Of a stretch of DNA of 64,000 nt, positions 7,872-16,056 are shown piece after piece. Numbering within the stretch: position 1 is the stretch's first letter; each line of letters starts with the position of its first letter. Below the pieces are notes generated by a model. The model did not search any database and was not told the DNA's origin. It saw only the letters and a program-made list of their open reading frames with translations. The DNA comes from Streptomyces sp. MMG1533 (GTDB taxonomy: Bacteria > Actinomycetota > Actinomycetes > Streptomycetales > Streptomycetaceae): contig NZ_LGDG01000238.1 in the NCBI RefSeq assembly GCF_001279775.1, forward strand, positions 1-64,000, written 5' to 3'. Made by a program: the position numbers and the translations under genes.

Positions 7872-10619
7872 CTAGCGGTGGTCGCTCCCCGCCGACTGCG
7901 AGGCCGCGCGCCCCGCCTCCAGCCTCGCCACCGGAATCCGGAACGGCGAGCAGGAGACGTAGTCCAGTCCGACCTCGTGGAAGAAGTGGACGGACTCGGG
8001 GTCGCCGCCGTGTTCGCCGCAGACGCCGAGCTTCAGGTCGGGGCGAGTCGCGCGGCCGGCCTCCGCGGCCAGCTTCACCAGGGAACCCACACCGTCCCTG
8101 TCGATCGTCTCGAAGGGGGAGACACCGAAGATGCCCTTCTCCAGGTACGCCGTGAAGAAGCTCGCCTCCACGTCGTCCCGGCTGAAGCCCCACACCGTCT
8201 GGGTCAGGTCGTTCGTGCCGAAGGAGAAGAACTCCGCCGCCTCCGCGATCTGACCGGCGGTCAGGGCGGCGCGCGGCAGCTCGATCATCGTGCCGATCGC
8301 GAGCTTCAGCTCCGTGCCCGTCGCCGCCTGGACCTCCGCGATGACCTGGTCGGCCTCCTCGCGGACGATCTCCAGCTCCTGGACCGTGCCCACCAGCGGG
8401 ATCATGATCTCCGCGCGCGGGTCGCCCTTCGCGGCCTTGCGCTCGGCCGCGGCCTCCGCGATCGCCCGTACCTGCATGGTGAAGAGACCCGGAATCACCA
8501 GGCCCAGACGCACACCCCGCAGACCCAGCATCGGGTTCTGCTCGTGCAGCCGGTGGACGGCCTGGAGCAGGCGCAGTTCGTTCTCGTGGGGCTCCTGACG
8601 GGACTCGGCCAGCGCCACTCGGACCGACAGCTCGGTGATGTCCGGGAGGAACTCGTGCAGCGGCGGGTCGAGGAGGCGGATCGTCACCGGGAGACCGTCC
8701 ATCGCCGAGAACAGCTCCACGAAGTCCTTCTTCTGCAGCGGGAGCAGCTGCTTCAGCGACTCCTCGCGCTCGGCCTCCGTGTCGGCCAGGATGAGCCTCT
8801 CGACCAGCTCACGGCGGTCACCGAGGAACATGTGCTCCGTACGGCACAGACCGATGCCCTGGGCGCCGAAGCGACGGGCGCGCAGCGCGTCCTCGGCGTT
8901 GTCCGCGTTGGCACGCACCCTCAGGCGGCGCTTGCGGTCGGCGAACGCCATGATCCGGTGCACCGCCTCGACCAGTTCGTCGGCATCGTTGGCGCCCGCG
9001 TGCATCCGCCCCTCGAAGTACTCCACGACGGGAGAAGGCACGACCGGGACCTCGCCCAGGTACACCTTGCCGCTCGACCCGTCGATCGAGATCAGGTCGC
9101 CTTCCTCCACCACATGACCACCCGGCACCGTCATCCGGCGCCGCTTGGTGTCGACCTCGAGCTCCTCCGCGCCGCACACACAGGTCTTGCCCATGCCGCG
9201 CGCCACGACCGCCGCGTGGGACGTCTTGCCACCGCGCGAGGTCAGGATCCCCTCCGCCGCGATCATGCCGTCCAGGTCGTCCGGGTTGGTCTCGCGGCGG
9301 ACCAGGATGACCTTCTCGCCCGAACGCGACCACTTCACCGCGGTGTACGAGTCGAAGACCGCCTTGCCGACCGCGGCACCCGGCGACGCGGCAATGCCCC
9401 GGCCGACCTTCTCCACCTTCGCGTCCTCGTCGAAGCGCGGGAACATCAGCTGGGCGAGCTGGGCGCCCGTCACTCGCTGGAGCGCCTCGGCCTCGTCGAT
9501 CAGGCCCTGGTCCACCAGCTGCGTCGCGATACGGAACGCCGCTCCCGCCGTCCGCTTGCCCACGCGCGTCTGGAGCATCCACAGCTGACCGCGCTCGATG
9601 GTGAACTCGATGTCGCAGAGGTCCCGGTAGTGGTTCTCCAGCGTCGCCATGATCTGCATCAGCTGGTCGTAGGACTTCTTGTCGATCGTCTCCAGCTCCG
9701 CCAGCGGGACGGTGTTGCGGATGCCCGCGACCACGTCCTCGCCCTGGGCGTTCTGCAGGTAGTCGCCGTATACGCCCTGGTGGCCCGAGGCGGGGTCACG
9801 GGTGAAGGCGACGCCCGTGCCCGAGTCCGGGCCCAGGTTGCCGAACACCATCGAGCAGACGTTCACCGCGGTGCCCAGATCGCCGGGGATGCGCTCCTGG
9901 CGGCGGTAGAGCTTGGCGCGGTCGGTGTTCCAGGAGTCGAAGACCGCGTGGATGGCGAGGTCCATCTGCTCGCGCGGGTTCTGGGGGAAGTCCCGGCCGG
10001 CCTCGGCCTTGACGATCTTCTTGAAGCGGGTGACCAGCTTCTTCAGATCCGCGGCCTCCAGCTCGGTGTCGACCGTGACCTTCTTGGCGGTCTTCGCGGC
10101 CTCCAGCGCGTCCTCGAAGAGTTCGCCCTCGACGCCGAGGACGGTCTTGCCGAACATCTGGATGAGGCGGCGGTAGGAGTCCCAGGCGAAGCGCTCGTCG
10201 CCGGCCTGCTTGGCCAGGCCCTGGACCGACTTGTCGGACAGACCGATGTTCAGGACCGTGTCCATCATTCCGGGCATGGAGAACTTCGCTCCGGAGCGGA
10301 CCGAGACCAGCAGAGGGTTGTCGGGCTGGCCGAGCTTCTTGCCCATGCGCTGCTCCAGCGCGTCGAGGTGCGCACTCACCTCGTCACGCAGTGCCGCCGG
10401 CTCGTCGCCGCTGTCGAGGTAGACCTTGCAGGCCTCGGTGGTGATCGTGAAGCCCGGAGGCACCGGGAGACCCAGGTTGGTCATCTCGGCGAGGTTCGCG
10501 CCCTTGCCGCCGAGGAGGTCCTTGAGCTCCTTGTTGCCCTCGGTGAAGTCGTAAACGAACTTCACGCCCTCAACGCTGGTGCCGTGCTCAGCTACCTGGG
10601 GATCTTTGTTTTCCGACAC
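7872..10619 (-). CDS. ppdK: Pyruvate, phosphate dikinase
   Basis: The 915-residue enzyme interconverts pyruvate, ATP and phosphate with PEP, AMP and pyrophosphate at the gluconeogenic node. The N-terminal ATP-grasp domain starts KFVYDFTEGN...LLGGKGANLAEMTNLGLPVPPGFTITTEAC; the swivelling domain has the phospho-histidine motif GGKTSHAAVVARGMGKTCVCG; the C-terminal PEP-binding TIM barrel contains GTNDLTQT and the catalytic-cysteine segment LGVCGEHGGDP. The GTG at 10619 is chosen because GAGGAG lies at suitable distance and the protein then begins MSENKDPQV, close to the usual Streptomyces form. A longer in-frame start at 10751 adds 44 residues of no recognised homology. Confidence 0.96.
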   Translation of the reverse strand: MSENKDPQVAEHGTSVEGVKFVYDFTEGNKELKDLLGGKGANLAEMTNLGLPVPPGFTITTEACKVYLDSGDEPAALRDEVSAHLDALEQRMGKKLGQPDNPLLVSVRSGAKFSMPGMMDTVLNIGLSDKSVQGLAKQAGDERFAWDSYRRLIQMFGKTVLGVEGELFEDALEAAKTAKKVTVDTELEAADLKKLVTRFKKIVKAEAGRDFPQNPREQMDLAIHAVFDSWNTDRAKLYRRQERIPGDLGTAVNVCSMVFGNLGPDSGTGVAFTRDPASGHQGVYGDYLQNAQGEDVVAGIRNTVPLAELETIDKKSYDQLMQIMATLENHYRDLCDIEFTIERGQLWMLQTRVGKRTAGAAFRIATQLVDQGLIDEAEALQRVTGAQLAQLMFPRFDEDAKVEKVGRGIAASPGAAVGKAVFDSYTAVKWSRSGEKVILVRRETNPDDLDGMIAAEGILTSRGGKTSHAAVVARGMGKTCVCGAEELEVDTKRRRMTVPGGHVVEEGDLISIDGSSGKVYLGEVPVVPSPVVEYFEGRMHAGANDADELVEAVHRIMAFADRKRRLRVRANADNAEDALRARRFGAQGIGLCRTEHMFLGDRRELVERLILADTEAEREESLKQLLPLQKKDFVELFSAMDGLPVTIRLLDPPLHEFLPDITELSVRVALAESRQEPHENELRLLQAVHRLHEQNPMLGLRGVRLGLVIPGLFTMQVRAIAEAAAERKAAKGDPRAEIMIPLVGTVQELEIVREEADQVIAEVQAATGTELKLAIGTMIELPRAALTAGQIAEAAEFFSFGTNDLTQTVWGFSRDDVEASFFTAYLEKGIFGVSPFETIDRDGVGSLVKLAAEAGRATRPDLKLGVCGEHGGDPESVHFFHEVGLDYVSCSPFRIPVARLEAGRAASQSAGSDHR

Positions 10620-10822
10620 GGGTCTCGACTCCTCGAGGACGCGGTGGCTGCCCTGACGGCCAGGAACATACCCAGATCGAAGGCGCCTGGGTACGTCCAC
10701 TTGCGCGTCATGCTCCTGTAACCACTCGTCCGCCACCGGATCGAAAGTCAAAGCTTGGCAAGCGGAGACGGGCTGATGTTTTCACTTCTTGAACGCAGGA
10801 GCGCTCACTCTCCCGGAATTCT

Positions 10823-10834
10823 GCTCATATGAGC
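10823..10834. promoter_or_regulatory. Palindrome GCTCATATGAGC upstream of ppdK
   Basis: A perfect 12-bp palindrome lies 204 bases upstream of the ppdK start. An almost identical copy (GCTCATCTGAGC) is at 10924-10935, exactly 101 bases away. The pair suggests a dimeric repressor or activator site; no regulator was recognised for it. Confidence 0.45.
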
Positions 10835-10870
10835 GATGGCGAGCCCGTCTGTTTTCGATCGATGAACGAT

Positions 10871-10899
10871 CAAGGGGTGGCACTGAGTGCCACCCCTTG
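10871..10899. terminator. Strong hairpin between ppdK and ROK gene
   Basis: Arms CAAGGGGTGGCAC and GTGCCACCCCTTG (13 bp, perfect) surround a TGA loop. It lies about 210 bases beyond the ROK stop on the minus strand and upstream of ppdK, so it can end ROK transcription; placed between the two palindromes it might also be part of a ppdK leader. Confidence 0.6.
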
Positions 10900-10923
10900 G
10901 AGAAGTGCAGTCGGTCAAGATCC

Positions 10924-10935
10924 GCTCATCTGAGC
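10924..10935. promoter_or_regulatory. Second palindrome GCTCATCTGAGC upstream of ppdK
   Basis: This is the partner of the site at 10823-10834, differing at one central base. The 101-bp spacing would place two bound dimers close to the same helix face if DNA looping occurred. Confidence 0.4.
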
Positions 10936-11035
10936 GCAAGCCTTATCAAGGGTGGCGATAATCACGCTGTCACAGGCGCCGGAATTTCACCATGCGGACG
11001 CGTATCCCGACGGAAACAACACCGAAAACAACGTG

Positions 11036-11118
11036 GTCACACCCCCGGTCCCCCCCCAGTCACACCCCCGGTCACCCCCCAGTCACACCCCCAGTCACAC
11101 GCCCCGGTCACACCCCCA
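11036..11118. repeat. C-rich 11-13-bp tandem repeats at the ROK gene 3' end
   Basis: GTCAC(A)CCCC units begin at 11036, 11059, 11071, 11082, 11094 and 11107. The last unit contains the ROK stop codon (TGA, complement of 11108-11110), so the repeat starts at the gene end and continues downstream. Confidence 0.75.
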
Positions 11119-12334
11119 GCGTGACCAGCCGTTCCTCCACCCGCTCCGGCGCGTACAGGTACTCCACGACCATCGCCCCCGCCCCCACCAGCCCCGCCCG
11201 CTCCCCGAGCCGCGAGGTGACGACGTCCAGATGAGCGGTGGAGCGCGGCAGCGCCCGCTGGTACAGCAGCTCCCGTACGCCCGTGAGGAAGGGAGTTCCG
11301 GCCAAATCCCCCGCGATCATCAGAACTCCGGGGTTGAGAAGGGTGACGACCGTCGCCAGGACGTCTCCGACCTGCCGTCCCGCGTCTCGCGCGAGCGCCG
11401 CCGCCTCCGGGTGCCCGGAGGCCAGCAGATCCCGCACGTCCGAGCCGGACGCGGCCGGCACTCCGGCCTCCGCCAGCCGTCGCGCGACGGCGCCACCGCT
11501 GGCGACGGCGGCGAGACAGCCGTACGAGCCGCACCGGCACAGTGCGTCCGCGCCCGCCGGGACCCGGATGTGGCCGAGGTCGCCCGCGCCTCCGTCGATG
11601 CCCCGGTACACCGAGCCGTCGACCACGACTCCCGCGCCGATGCCCGTCGACACCTTCACCAGCACGAAGGCCGAGCAGTCTGCGTATGCCGTGCGCTGTT
11701 CGCCGTACGCCATGAGGTTCGCGTCGTTGTCGACCAGTACGGGTACCGGTCCGGATCCCGTGTGCTCGAAGAAGGCCCTCGCCAGGCGGCCTCTTATGTC
11801 GTAGCCGTCCCAGCCCGGCATGATCGGCGGCTGTACGACGCGGCCGCTGTCGGTGTCGACCGGGCCGGGCACCGCGAGGCCGATGCCGCAGACCTCGCCG
11901 GCCCGGTGGCCGGCCTTCTCCAGGAGCTCGGCGAACCAGCGGCCGAGTTCGCCGAGTACGACGTCGGGGCCGTCCTCGATGACCAGGACGCCCGAGTGCT
12001 CGGCGAGGATCTCGCCGGTGAGGGAGAGTACGGCGGCCCGCGCGTGGCGGGTGTCCAGGTCGGCGGAGAGGACGACGGCGTGGGCGTCGTCGAATTCGAG
12101 GGTGATGGAGGGGCGGCCGCCGAGAGGTGAGTCGACCGGGCCGCCGGCGCCCTCGCGCAACCAGCCCGCGCGGAAGAGACGGTCGAGGCGCTGGCCGACG
12201 GTGGCGCGGGAGAGTCCGGTGGCCTGTTGCAGGGCGCCACGGGTGGTGGCGCGGCCACTGCGCACCAGTTCGAGCAGATCTCCGGCGCTCGCCTGACTTC
12301 CCGTCCTGCCGGTCCTGCCGGGTCGTCCGGTCAT
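11108..12334 (-). CDS. ROK-family transcriptional regulator
   Basis: This 408-residue protein has an N-terminal MarR-like winged helix (about 15-75; ATTRGALQQATGLSRATVGQRLDRLFRAGWL) and a ROK sugar-kinase-like domain (about 85-390) with the glycine-rich phosphate loops, DNDANL and the zinc-type CRCGSYGCL motif. ROK repressors respond to sugars or sugar phosphates. It is divergent from the glycosidase operon starting at 12454, which is its likely target. The ATG at 12334 follows an AGGGGG ribosome site by six bases; a GTG six bases upstream is less well placed. Confidence 0.93.
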   Translation of the reverse strand: MTGRPGRTGRTGSQASAGDLLELVRSGRATTRGALQQATGLSRATVGQRLDRLFRAGWLREGAGGPVDSPLGGRPSITLEFDDAHAVVLSADLDTRHARAAVLSLTGEILAEHSGVLVIEDGPDVVLGELGRWFAELLEKAGHRAGEVCGIGLAVPGPVDTDSGRVVQPPIMPGWDGYDIRGRLARAFFEHTGSGPVPVLVDNDANLMAYGEQRTAYADCSAFVLVKVSTGIGAGVVVDGSVYRGIDGGAGDLGHIRVPAGADALCRCGSYGCLAAVASGGAVARRLAEAGVPAASGSDVRDLLASGHPEAAALARDAGRQVGDVLATVVTLLNPGVLMIAGDLAGTPFLTGVRELLYQRALPRSTAHLDVVTSRLGERAGLVGAGAMVVEYLYAPERVEERLVTLGV

Positions 12335-12412
12335 GCACACCCCCTTGTGTTTCTCAAGCTTGCATTACATATTGAGTTTTGCGTGTTAAATAGACGTAAC
12401 CCTACGGTAGCC

Positions 12413-12433
12413 ACTGCCGAACTGGTCGGCAGT
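12413..12433. promoter_or_regulatory. Inverted repeat in the ROK/glycosidase divergent promoter
   Basis: ACTGCCGA and TCGGCAGT (8-bp perfect arms) are separated by ACTGG. It sits 20 bases before the glycosidase start and in the intergenic space shared with the ROK regulator, so it is a candidate ROK operator. Confidence 0.45.
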
Positions 12434-12453
12434 ACGTCTTCGGGGAGCCTTGA

Positions 12454-13968
12454 GTGGATCGCGCAACGCAGCTCACCGCCCGTAACACCGGGCACTCGAC
12501 CCCCCTACGCACCATTTCCTCACCACCCTTTTCCGGACACGGTGAGATCGCGGGAGCCGAGGCCGTTGCATACGATCCGGCGGTCACGACACATTCGGCG
12601 TCCACGTCACATTCCCTGCACGTCAGGGCCGCCCGCGTCCTGGAAGACAACTGGACCGGCGCCTCGACGGTGCCCTCGCACGGTCTGTACCCGCACCAGT
12701 GGTCCTGGGACTCGGCGTTCATCGCGATCGGCCTGCGCCACCTGTCGCCGCTCCGGGCGCAGACGGAGCTGGAGACGCTGCTCGACGCGCAGTGGGGCGA
12801 CGGCCGGATCCCGCACATCGTCTTCAACCCCTCCGTCCCCCTCGACGCGTACTTCCCGAGCCCCGACTTCTGGCGCTCCTCGACCGCGGGGCGCGCTGCG
12901 GGCGCCCCGCGCACCGTACAGACCTCGGGCATCGTGCAGCCACCGGTGCACGCGCTGGCCGCCTGGCTGGTGCACCGCGCCGACCCGGGGCTGTCGCGGG
13001 CGCGCGGCTTCCTCGCCCGGGTGTATCCGCGGCTGGCGGCCTGGCACCGGTATCTGCTGCACCGGCGGGACCTGGGCGGGGGGTCGCTGGCGTCCGTCGT
13101 GCACCCCTGGGAACAGGGTATGGACAACAGCCCCTGCTGGGACGCCCCGTTGAGCAGGATCACACCGGCTCCGGCGCGCTCCTTCCGCCGTGCCGACCTG
13201 GACCACGGGGCGGCGGAGGACCGGCCGACGGATCTGGACTACGGACGGTATGTGCGGCTGGCGACGGACTACCGGGACGCCGGATACGCCGACGGCGCCG
13301 GTGACTTCGCGGTGGAGGACCCGGCGTTCAACGCCCTGCTCATCGCCTCCGAGCACGCCCTCGCGCGGATCGCGGAGGAACTCGGGGCCGCGGGGACGGC
13401 CCGGCACGCGCGTGCCGAGCGGCTGACCGCGGCGCTGGTCGAGCGGCTGTGGGACCCGGCGGAGGGGATGTTCTTCTGCCGGGACGTGCGGGGCGGGGAC
13501 CTGATCCGCGAGCGCAGTGTCTCCGGGATCGTTCCGCTGCTGCTGCCCGGCCTGCCCCGGGAGACCACGGACGCGCTCGTCCGCACGCTGGGCGGGGCGC
13601 ACTTCGGGCTGGGTGACTCGACGCGCCTGGTCCCGAGCTACGACCTGCTCGGCGAGGCCTTCGACCCGCACCGCTACTGGCGCGGCCCGGCCTGGTTCAA
13701 CACCGCCTGGCTGGTGGAGCGCGGGCTGCGCACGCACGGCGAGCAGGGGCGGGCCGACGCGCTGCGCCAGGCCGTCCTGGACATCGCCGGCACGTCCGAC
13801 TTCGCGGAGTACGTGGACCCGTACACCGGCGATGCCTGCGGGGCGACCGGCTTCAGCTGGACCGCCGCGCTCACGCTCGACCTGCTGCACACAGGCCCGG
13901 GAGACGACGCGTCCCCCACGGGCATCCGGACGTTCGAGATGAGTGACAAGGGAGGGGACCGGGGATGA
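12454..13968 (+). CDS. GH63-like (MGH1-type) glycoside hydrolase
   Basis: This 504-residue protein has an (alpha/alpha)6-barrel glycosidase domain from about residue 60. Signature segments are VPSHGLYPHQWSWDSAFIAIGL, GRIPHIVFNP, HPWEQGMDNSPCWD and WRGPAWFNTAWLVERGL, as in GH63 and mannosylglycerate-hydrolase-like enzymes. The acidic residues of WDSAF and WEQGMDNSP are in the usual active-site positions. There is no convincing signal peptide, so it probably acts in the cytoplasm on an oligosaccharide such as a trehalose- or glycerate-linked sugar; the substrate is not deducible. The GTG at 12454 has GGGGAG upstream. The first 55 residues are unconserved. It is coupled by ATGA to the debranching-enzyme-like gene. 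Confidence 0.82.
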   Translation: MDRATQLTARNTGHSTPLRTISSPPFSGHGEIAGAEAVAYDPAVTTHSASTSHSLHVRAARVLEDNWTGASTVPSHGLYPHQWSWDSAFIAIGLRHLSPLRAQTELETLLDAQWGDGRIPHIVFNPSVPLDAYFPSPDFWRSSTAGRAAGAPRTVQTSGIVQPPVHALAAWLVHRADPGLSRARGFLARVYPRLAAWHRYLLHRRDLGGGSLASVVHPWEQGMDNSPCWDAPLSRITPAPARSFRRADLDHGAAEDRPTDLDYGRYVRLATDYRDAGYADGAGDFAVEDPAFNALLIASEHALARIAEELGAAGTARHARAERLTAALVERLWDPAEGMFFCRDVRGGDLIRERSVSGIVPLLLPGLPRETTDALVRTLGGAHFGLGDSTRLVPSYDLLGEAFDPHRYWRGPAWFNTAWLVERGLRTHGEQGRADALRQAVLDIAGTSDFAEYVDPYTGDACGATGFSWTAALTLDLLHTGPGDDASPTGIRTFEMSDKGGDRG

Positions 13969-15902
13969 CGGACCGGCATCATCTGCTCGTGCACGGCGGG
14001 ACGTTCGCCGCTGTGGGCGACGGTGGGGACATCAGTGGCGTTCGGGGCGGCAGCTCCCCGGACGGGTTATTCGTACGCGACGCCCGGCATCTGAGCCGGT
14101 GGCAGCTCACCGTCGACGGTGCCGTGCCGGAGGCCCTGTCGCCGGTCGCCGACGGGGACACCGCCCGGTGTGTGCTGGTGCCGCGGGGCGGACGCCAGGA
14201 GCCGCCCGCGTACACCCTGTTCCGTGAACAGGCCGTGGGCGACGGCTCGTTCGTCGAGTCCCTGCGCGTGACCAGCAACCGTCCGGTGCCGACGACGGTC
14301 CGGCTCGCGGTCACCGCGGACGCCGACTTCACCGACCAGTTCGAACTGCGCTCGGACCACCGCACGTACGCGAAAACAGGAGCGACCCGCTCTCGCCAAA
14401 TCCTCGACGACGGCGTGGAGTTCGGCTACCAGCGCGGTGAGTGGCGGTCCTGTACGACCGTGACGACCGAGCCCGCCCCGGACGGCGTCGAGGAGACCGG
14501 CACCGGCGCCCGTCGCCTCGTCTGGACCTTCGATCTGGAGCCGCACGGCACGGCGGAGCTGATGCTGCGCGTGATGGCACGGCCGCACGGGGACAAGCGG
14601 GCACTGCGGGTACCACGCTCCCCGGCCGCGCTGAACGACCAACTCCTCGCACTGGAGGGCGAGTTCGTGGAAGGCGTGGCCTTCCCGACCGGCTGGCCCG
14701 AGCTGGCCGCGGCCTGTGCGCGCGGGCTCGCCGACCTCGCCGCGCTCCAGGTGCCGGCGACCGGGCCGGACGGCGAGGAACTGCGCGTACCGGCGGCGGG
14801 CGCCCCCTGGTTCCTGACCCTGTTGGGCCGGGACGCCCTGCTGACCTCGCTGTTCGCGCTGCCCTACCGGCCCCGGCCGGCCGCCGCCACCCTGCTGGCG
14901 CTGGCCGCGGCCCAGGCGACGGAGACCGGCCCGGAGTCGGTCTCCCAGCCCGGCAAGATCGTGCACGAGGTGCGGCACGGCGAGCTGGCGCACTTCGGGC
15001 AGGTGCCGTACGGCCGTTACTACGGCTCGGTCGACGCCACCCCGCTGTTCCTCGTGCTGCTCGGGGCGTACGTCGAGCACACCGGGGACGCGGATCTGGC
15101 CCGGCGTCTGGAGCCCAACGTCCGGGCGGCGATCGGCTGGATGCTGGACCACGGCGGGCTGACCTCGCGCGGCTACCTGGTCTACCGCGCCGACCAGGGC
15201 GGCCTCGCCAACCAGAACTGGAAGGACTCCCCCGGCGCCATCTGCTCGGCCGACGGCACCCGCGCAAGCGGCCCGGTGATGGCGGCGGGGGCCCAGGGGT
15301 ACGCGTACGACGCGCTGCGCCGCACCGCCTGGCTGGCGCGCACGGCGTGGGACGACCAGGTCTACGCGGCCCTGCTGGAGCAGGCCGCCGCCGACCTGCG
15401 CGACCGCTTCCAGCGCGACTTCTGGATGCCGGAGCACTCCTTCCCCGCCCTCGCGCTGGACGGCGAGGGGCGCCAGGTGGACGCGCTCGCCTCGGACGCC
15501 GGGCATCTGCTGTGGTCGGGGCTGCTGGACAAGGAGTACGGCGAGGTCGTCGGGCGGCGTCTGCTGGAACCCGACTTCTTCTCCGGCTGGGGTGTGCGCA
15601 CGCTGGCCGCCGGGCAGTCGGCGTACCACCCGCTGTCGTACCACCGCGGTTCGGTGTGGCCGCACGACAACGCGCTGATCGCCCTGGGTCTGTCCCGCTA
15701 CGGCCTGCACGACGAGGCCCGTACGGTCGCCCACGGCCTGGTCGACGCGGCGACGGCGACCGGGCACCGGCTGCCGGAGGTCCTGGCGGGCTACGGCCGG
15801 GACACCCACGCGGAGCCGGTGCCTTACCCGCACGCGTGCGTGCGGGAGTCGCGGTCGGCCGCGGCGCCGCTGGCGCTGCTGACGGCGGTCGGCGGCGCGT
15901 AG
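13965..15902 (+). CDS. Amylo-alpha-1,6-glucosidase / glycogen-debranching-like protein
   Basis: The 645-residue product has an N-terminal beta-sandwich (glycogen debranching N-terminal domain, about 1-195; PDGLFVRDARHLSRWQLTVDG) and a C-terminal (alpha/alpha)6 barrel (about 230-640; PWFLTLLGRDALLTSLFALPYRP in part, NWKDSPGAI, SVWPHDNALIALGL). These match the actinobacterial debranching-enzyme-like family of GH13/133-related proteins. No signal peptide is seen. Its ATG overlaps the upstream glycosidase stop, so the two enzymes are made together and probably process the same intracellular sugar polymer under control of the divergent ROK regulator. Confidence 0.85.
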   Translation: MTDRHHLLVHGGTFAAVGDGGDISGVRGGSSPDGLFVRDARHLSRWQLTVDGAVPEALSPVADGDTARCVLVPRGGRQEPPAYTLFREQAVGDGSFVESLRVTSNRPVPTTVRLAVTADADFTDQFELRSDHRTYAKTGATRSRQILDDGVEFGYQRGEWRSCTTVTTEPAPDGVEETGTGARRLVWTFDLEPHGTAELMLRVMARPHGDKRALRVPRSPAALNDQLLALEGEFVEGVAFPTGWPELAAACARGLADLAALQVPATGPDGEELRVPAAGAPWFLTLLGRDALLTSLFALPYRPRPAAATLLALAAAQATETGPESVSQPGKIVHEVRHGELAHFGQVPYGRYYGSVDATPLFLVLLGAYVEHTGDADLARRLEPNVRAAIGWMLDHGGLTSRGYLVYRADQGGLANQNWKDSPGAICSADGTRASGPVMAAGAQGYAYDALRRTAWLARTAWDDQVYAALLEQAAADLRDRFQRDFWMPEHSFPALALDGEGRQVDALASDAGHLLWSGLLDKEYGEVVGRRLLEPDFFSGWGVRTLAAGQSAYHPLSYHRGSVWPHDNALIALGLSRYGLHDEARTVAHGLVDAATATGHRLPEVLAGYGRDTHAEPVPYPHACVRESRSAAAPLALLTAVGGA

Positions 15903-15995
15903 CAAGACCGGTTGGTGAGGCGTTTGCCCGGTGTTTGCCGAGCACTGGGCAAATGGGCTGAACACCGGACGGAGGCGAACCGTACGGGAATGCGG

Positions 15996-16022
15996 CGGAT
16001 CCGAGGCCCCACTTCGGATCCG
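15996..16022. promoter_or_regulatory. Inverted repeat CGGATCCGA-N9-TCGGATCCG
   Basis: The 9-bp arms (15996-16004 and 16014-16022) are perfectly complementary. The element lies 94 bases after the debranching gene and 34 bases before the sulfatase start. It could be an operator for the downstream gene or a terminator of the upstream operon. Confidence 0.4.
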
Positions 16023-16056
16023 GCGTATCACCCGTTTCGTACGGAAGGACCTCCGG

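Larger units (their letters stand above)
10620..11107. other. 488-bp intergenic region between ppdK and the ROK gene
   Basis: I see no gene here. It holds, from left to right, the ppdK ribosome site and promoter region, a perfect 12-bp palindrome (10823-10834), a 13-bp-stem hairpin (10871-10899), a near-identical palindrome (10924-10935) and a C-rich tandem repeat up to the ROK stop codon. Both flanking genes point left, so this is the ppdK promoter region plus the ROK 3' end. The structured block is more AT-rich than its surroundings. Confidence 0.7.

Noticed and set aside
7878..10721. 947-residue plus-strand open frame opposite ppdK
   Set aside because: It mirrors ppdK exactly, lacks motifs and has reversed codon bias.
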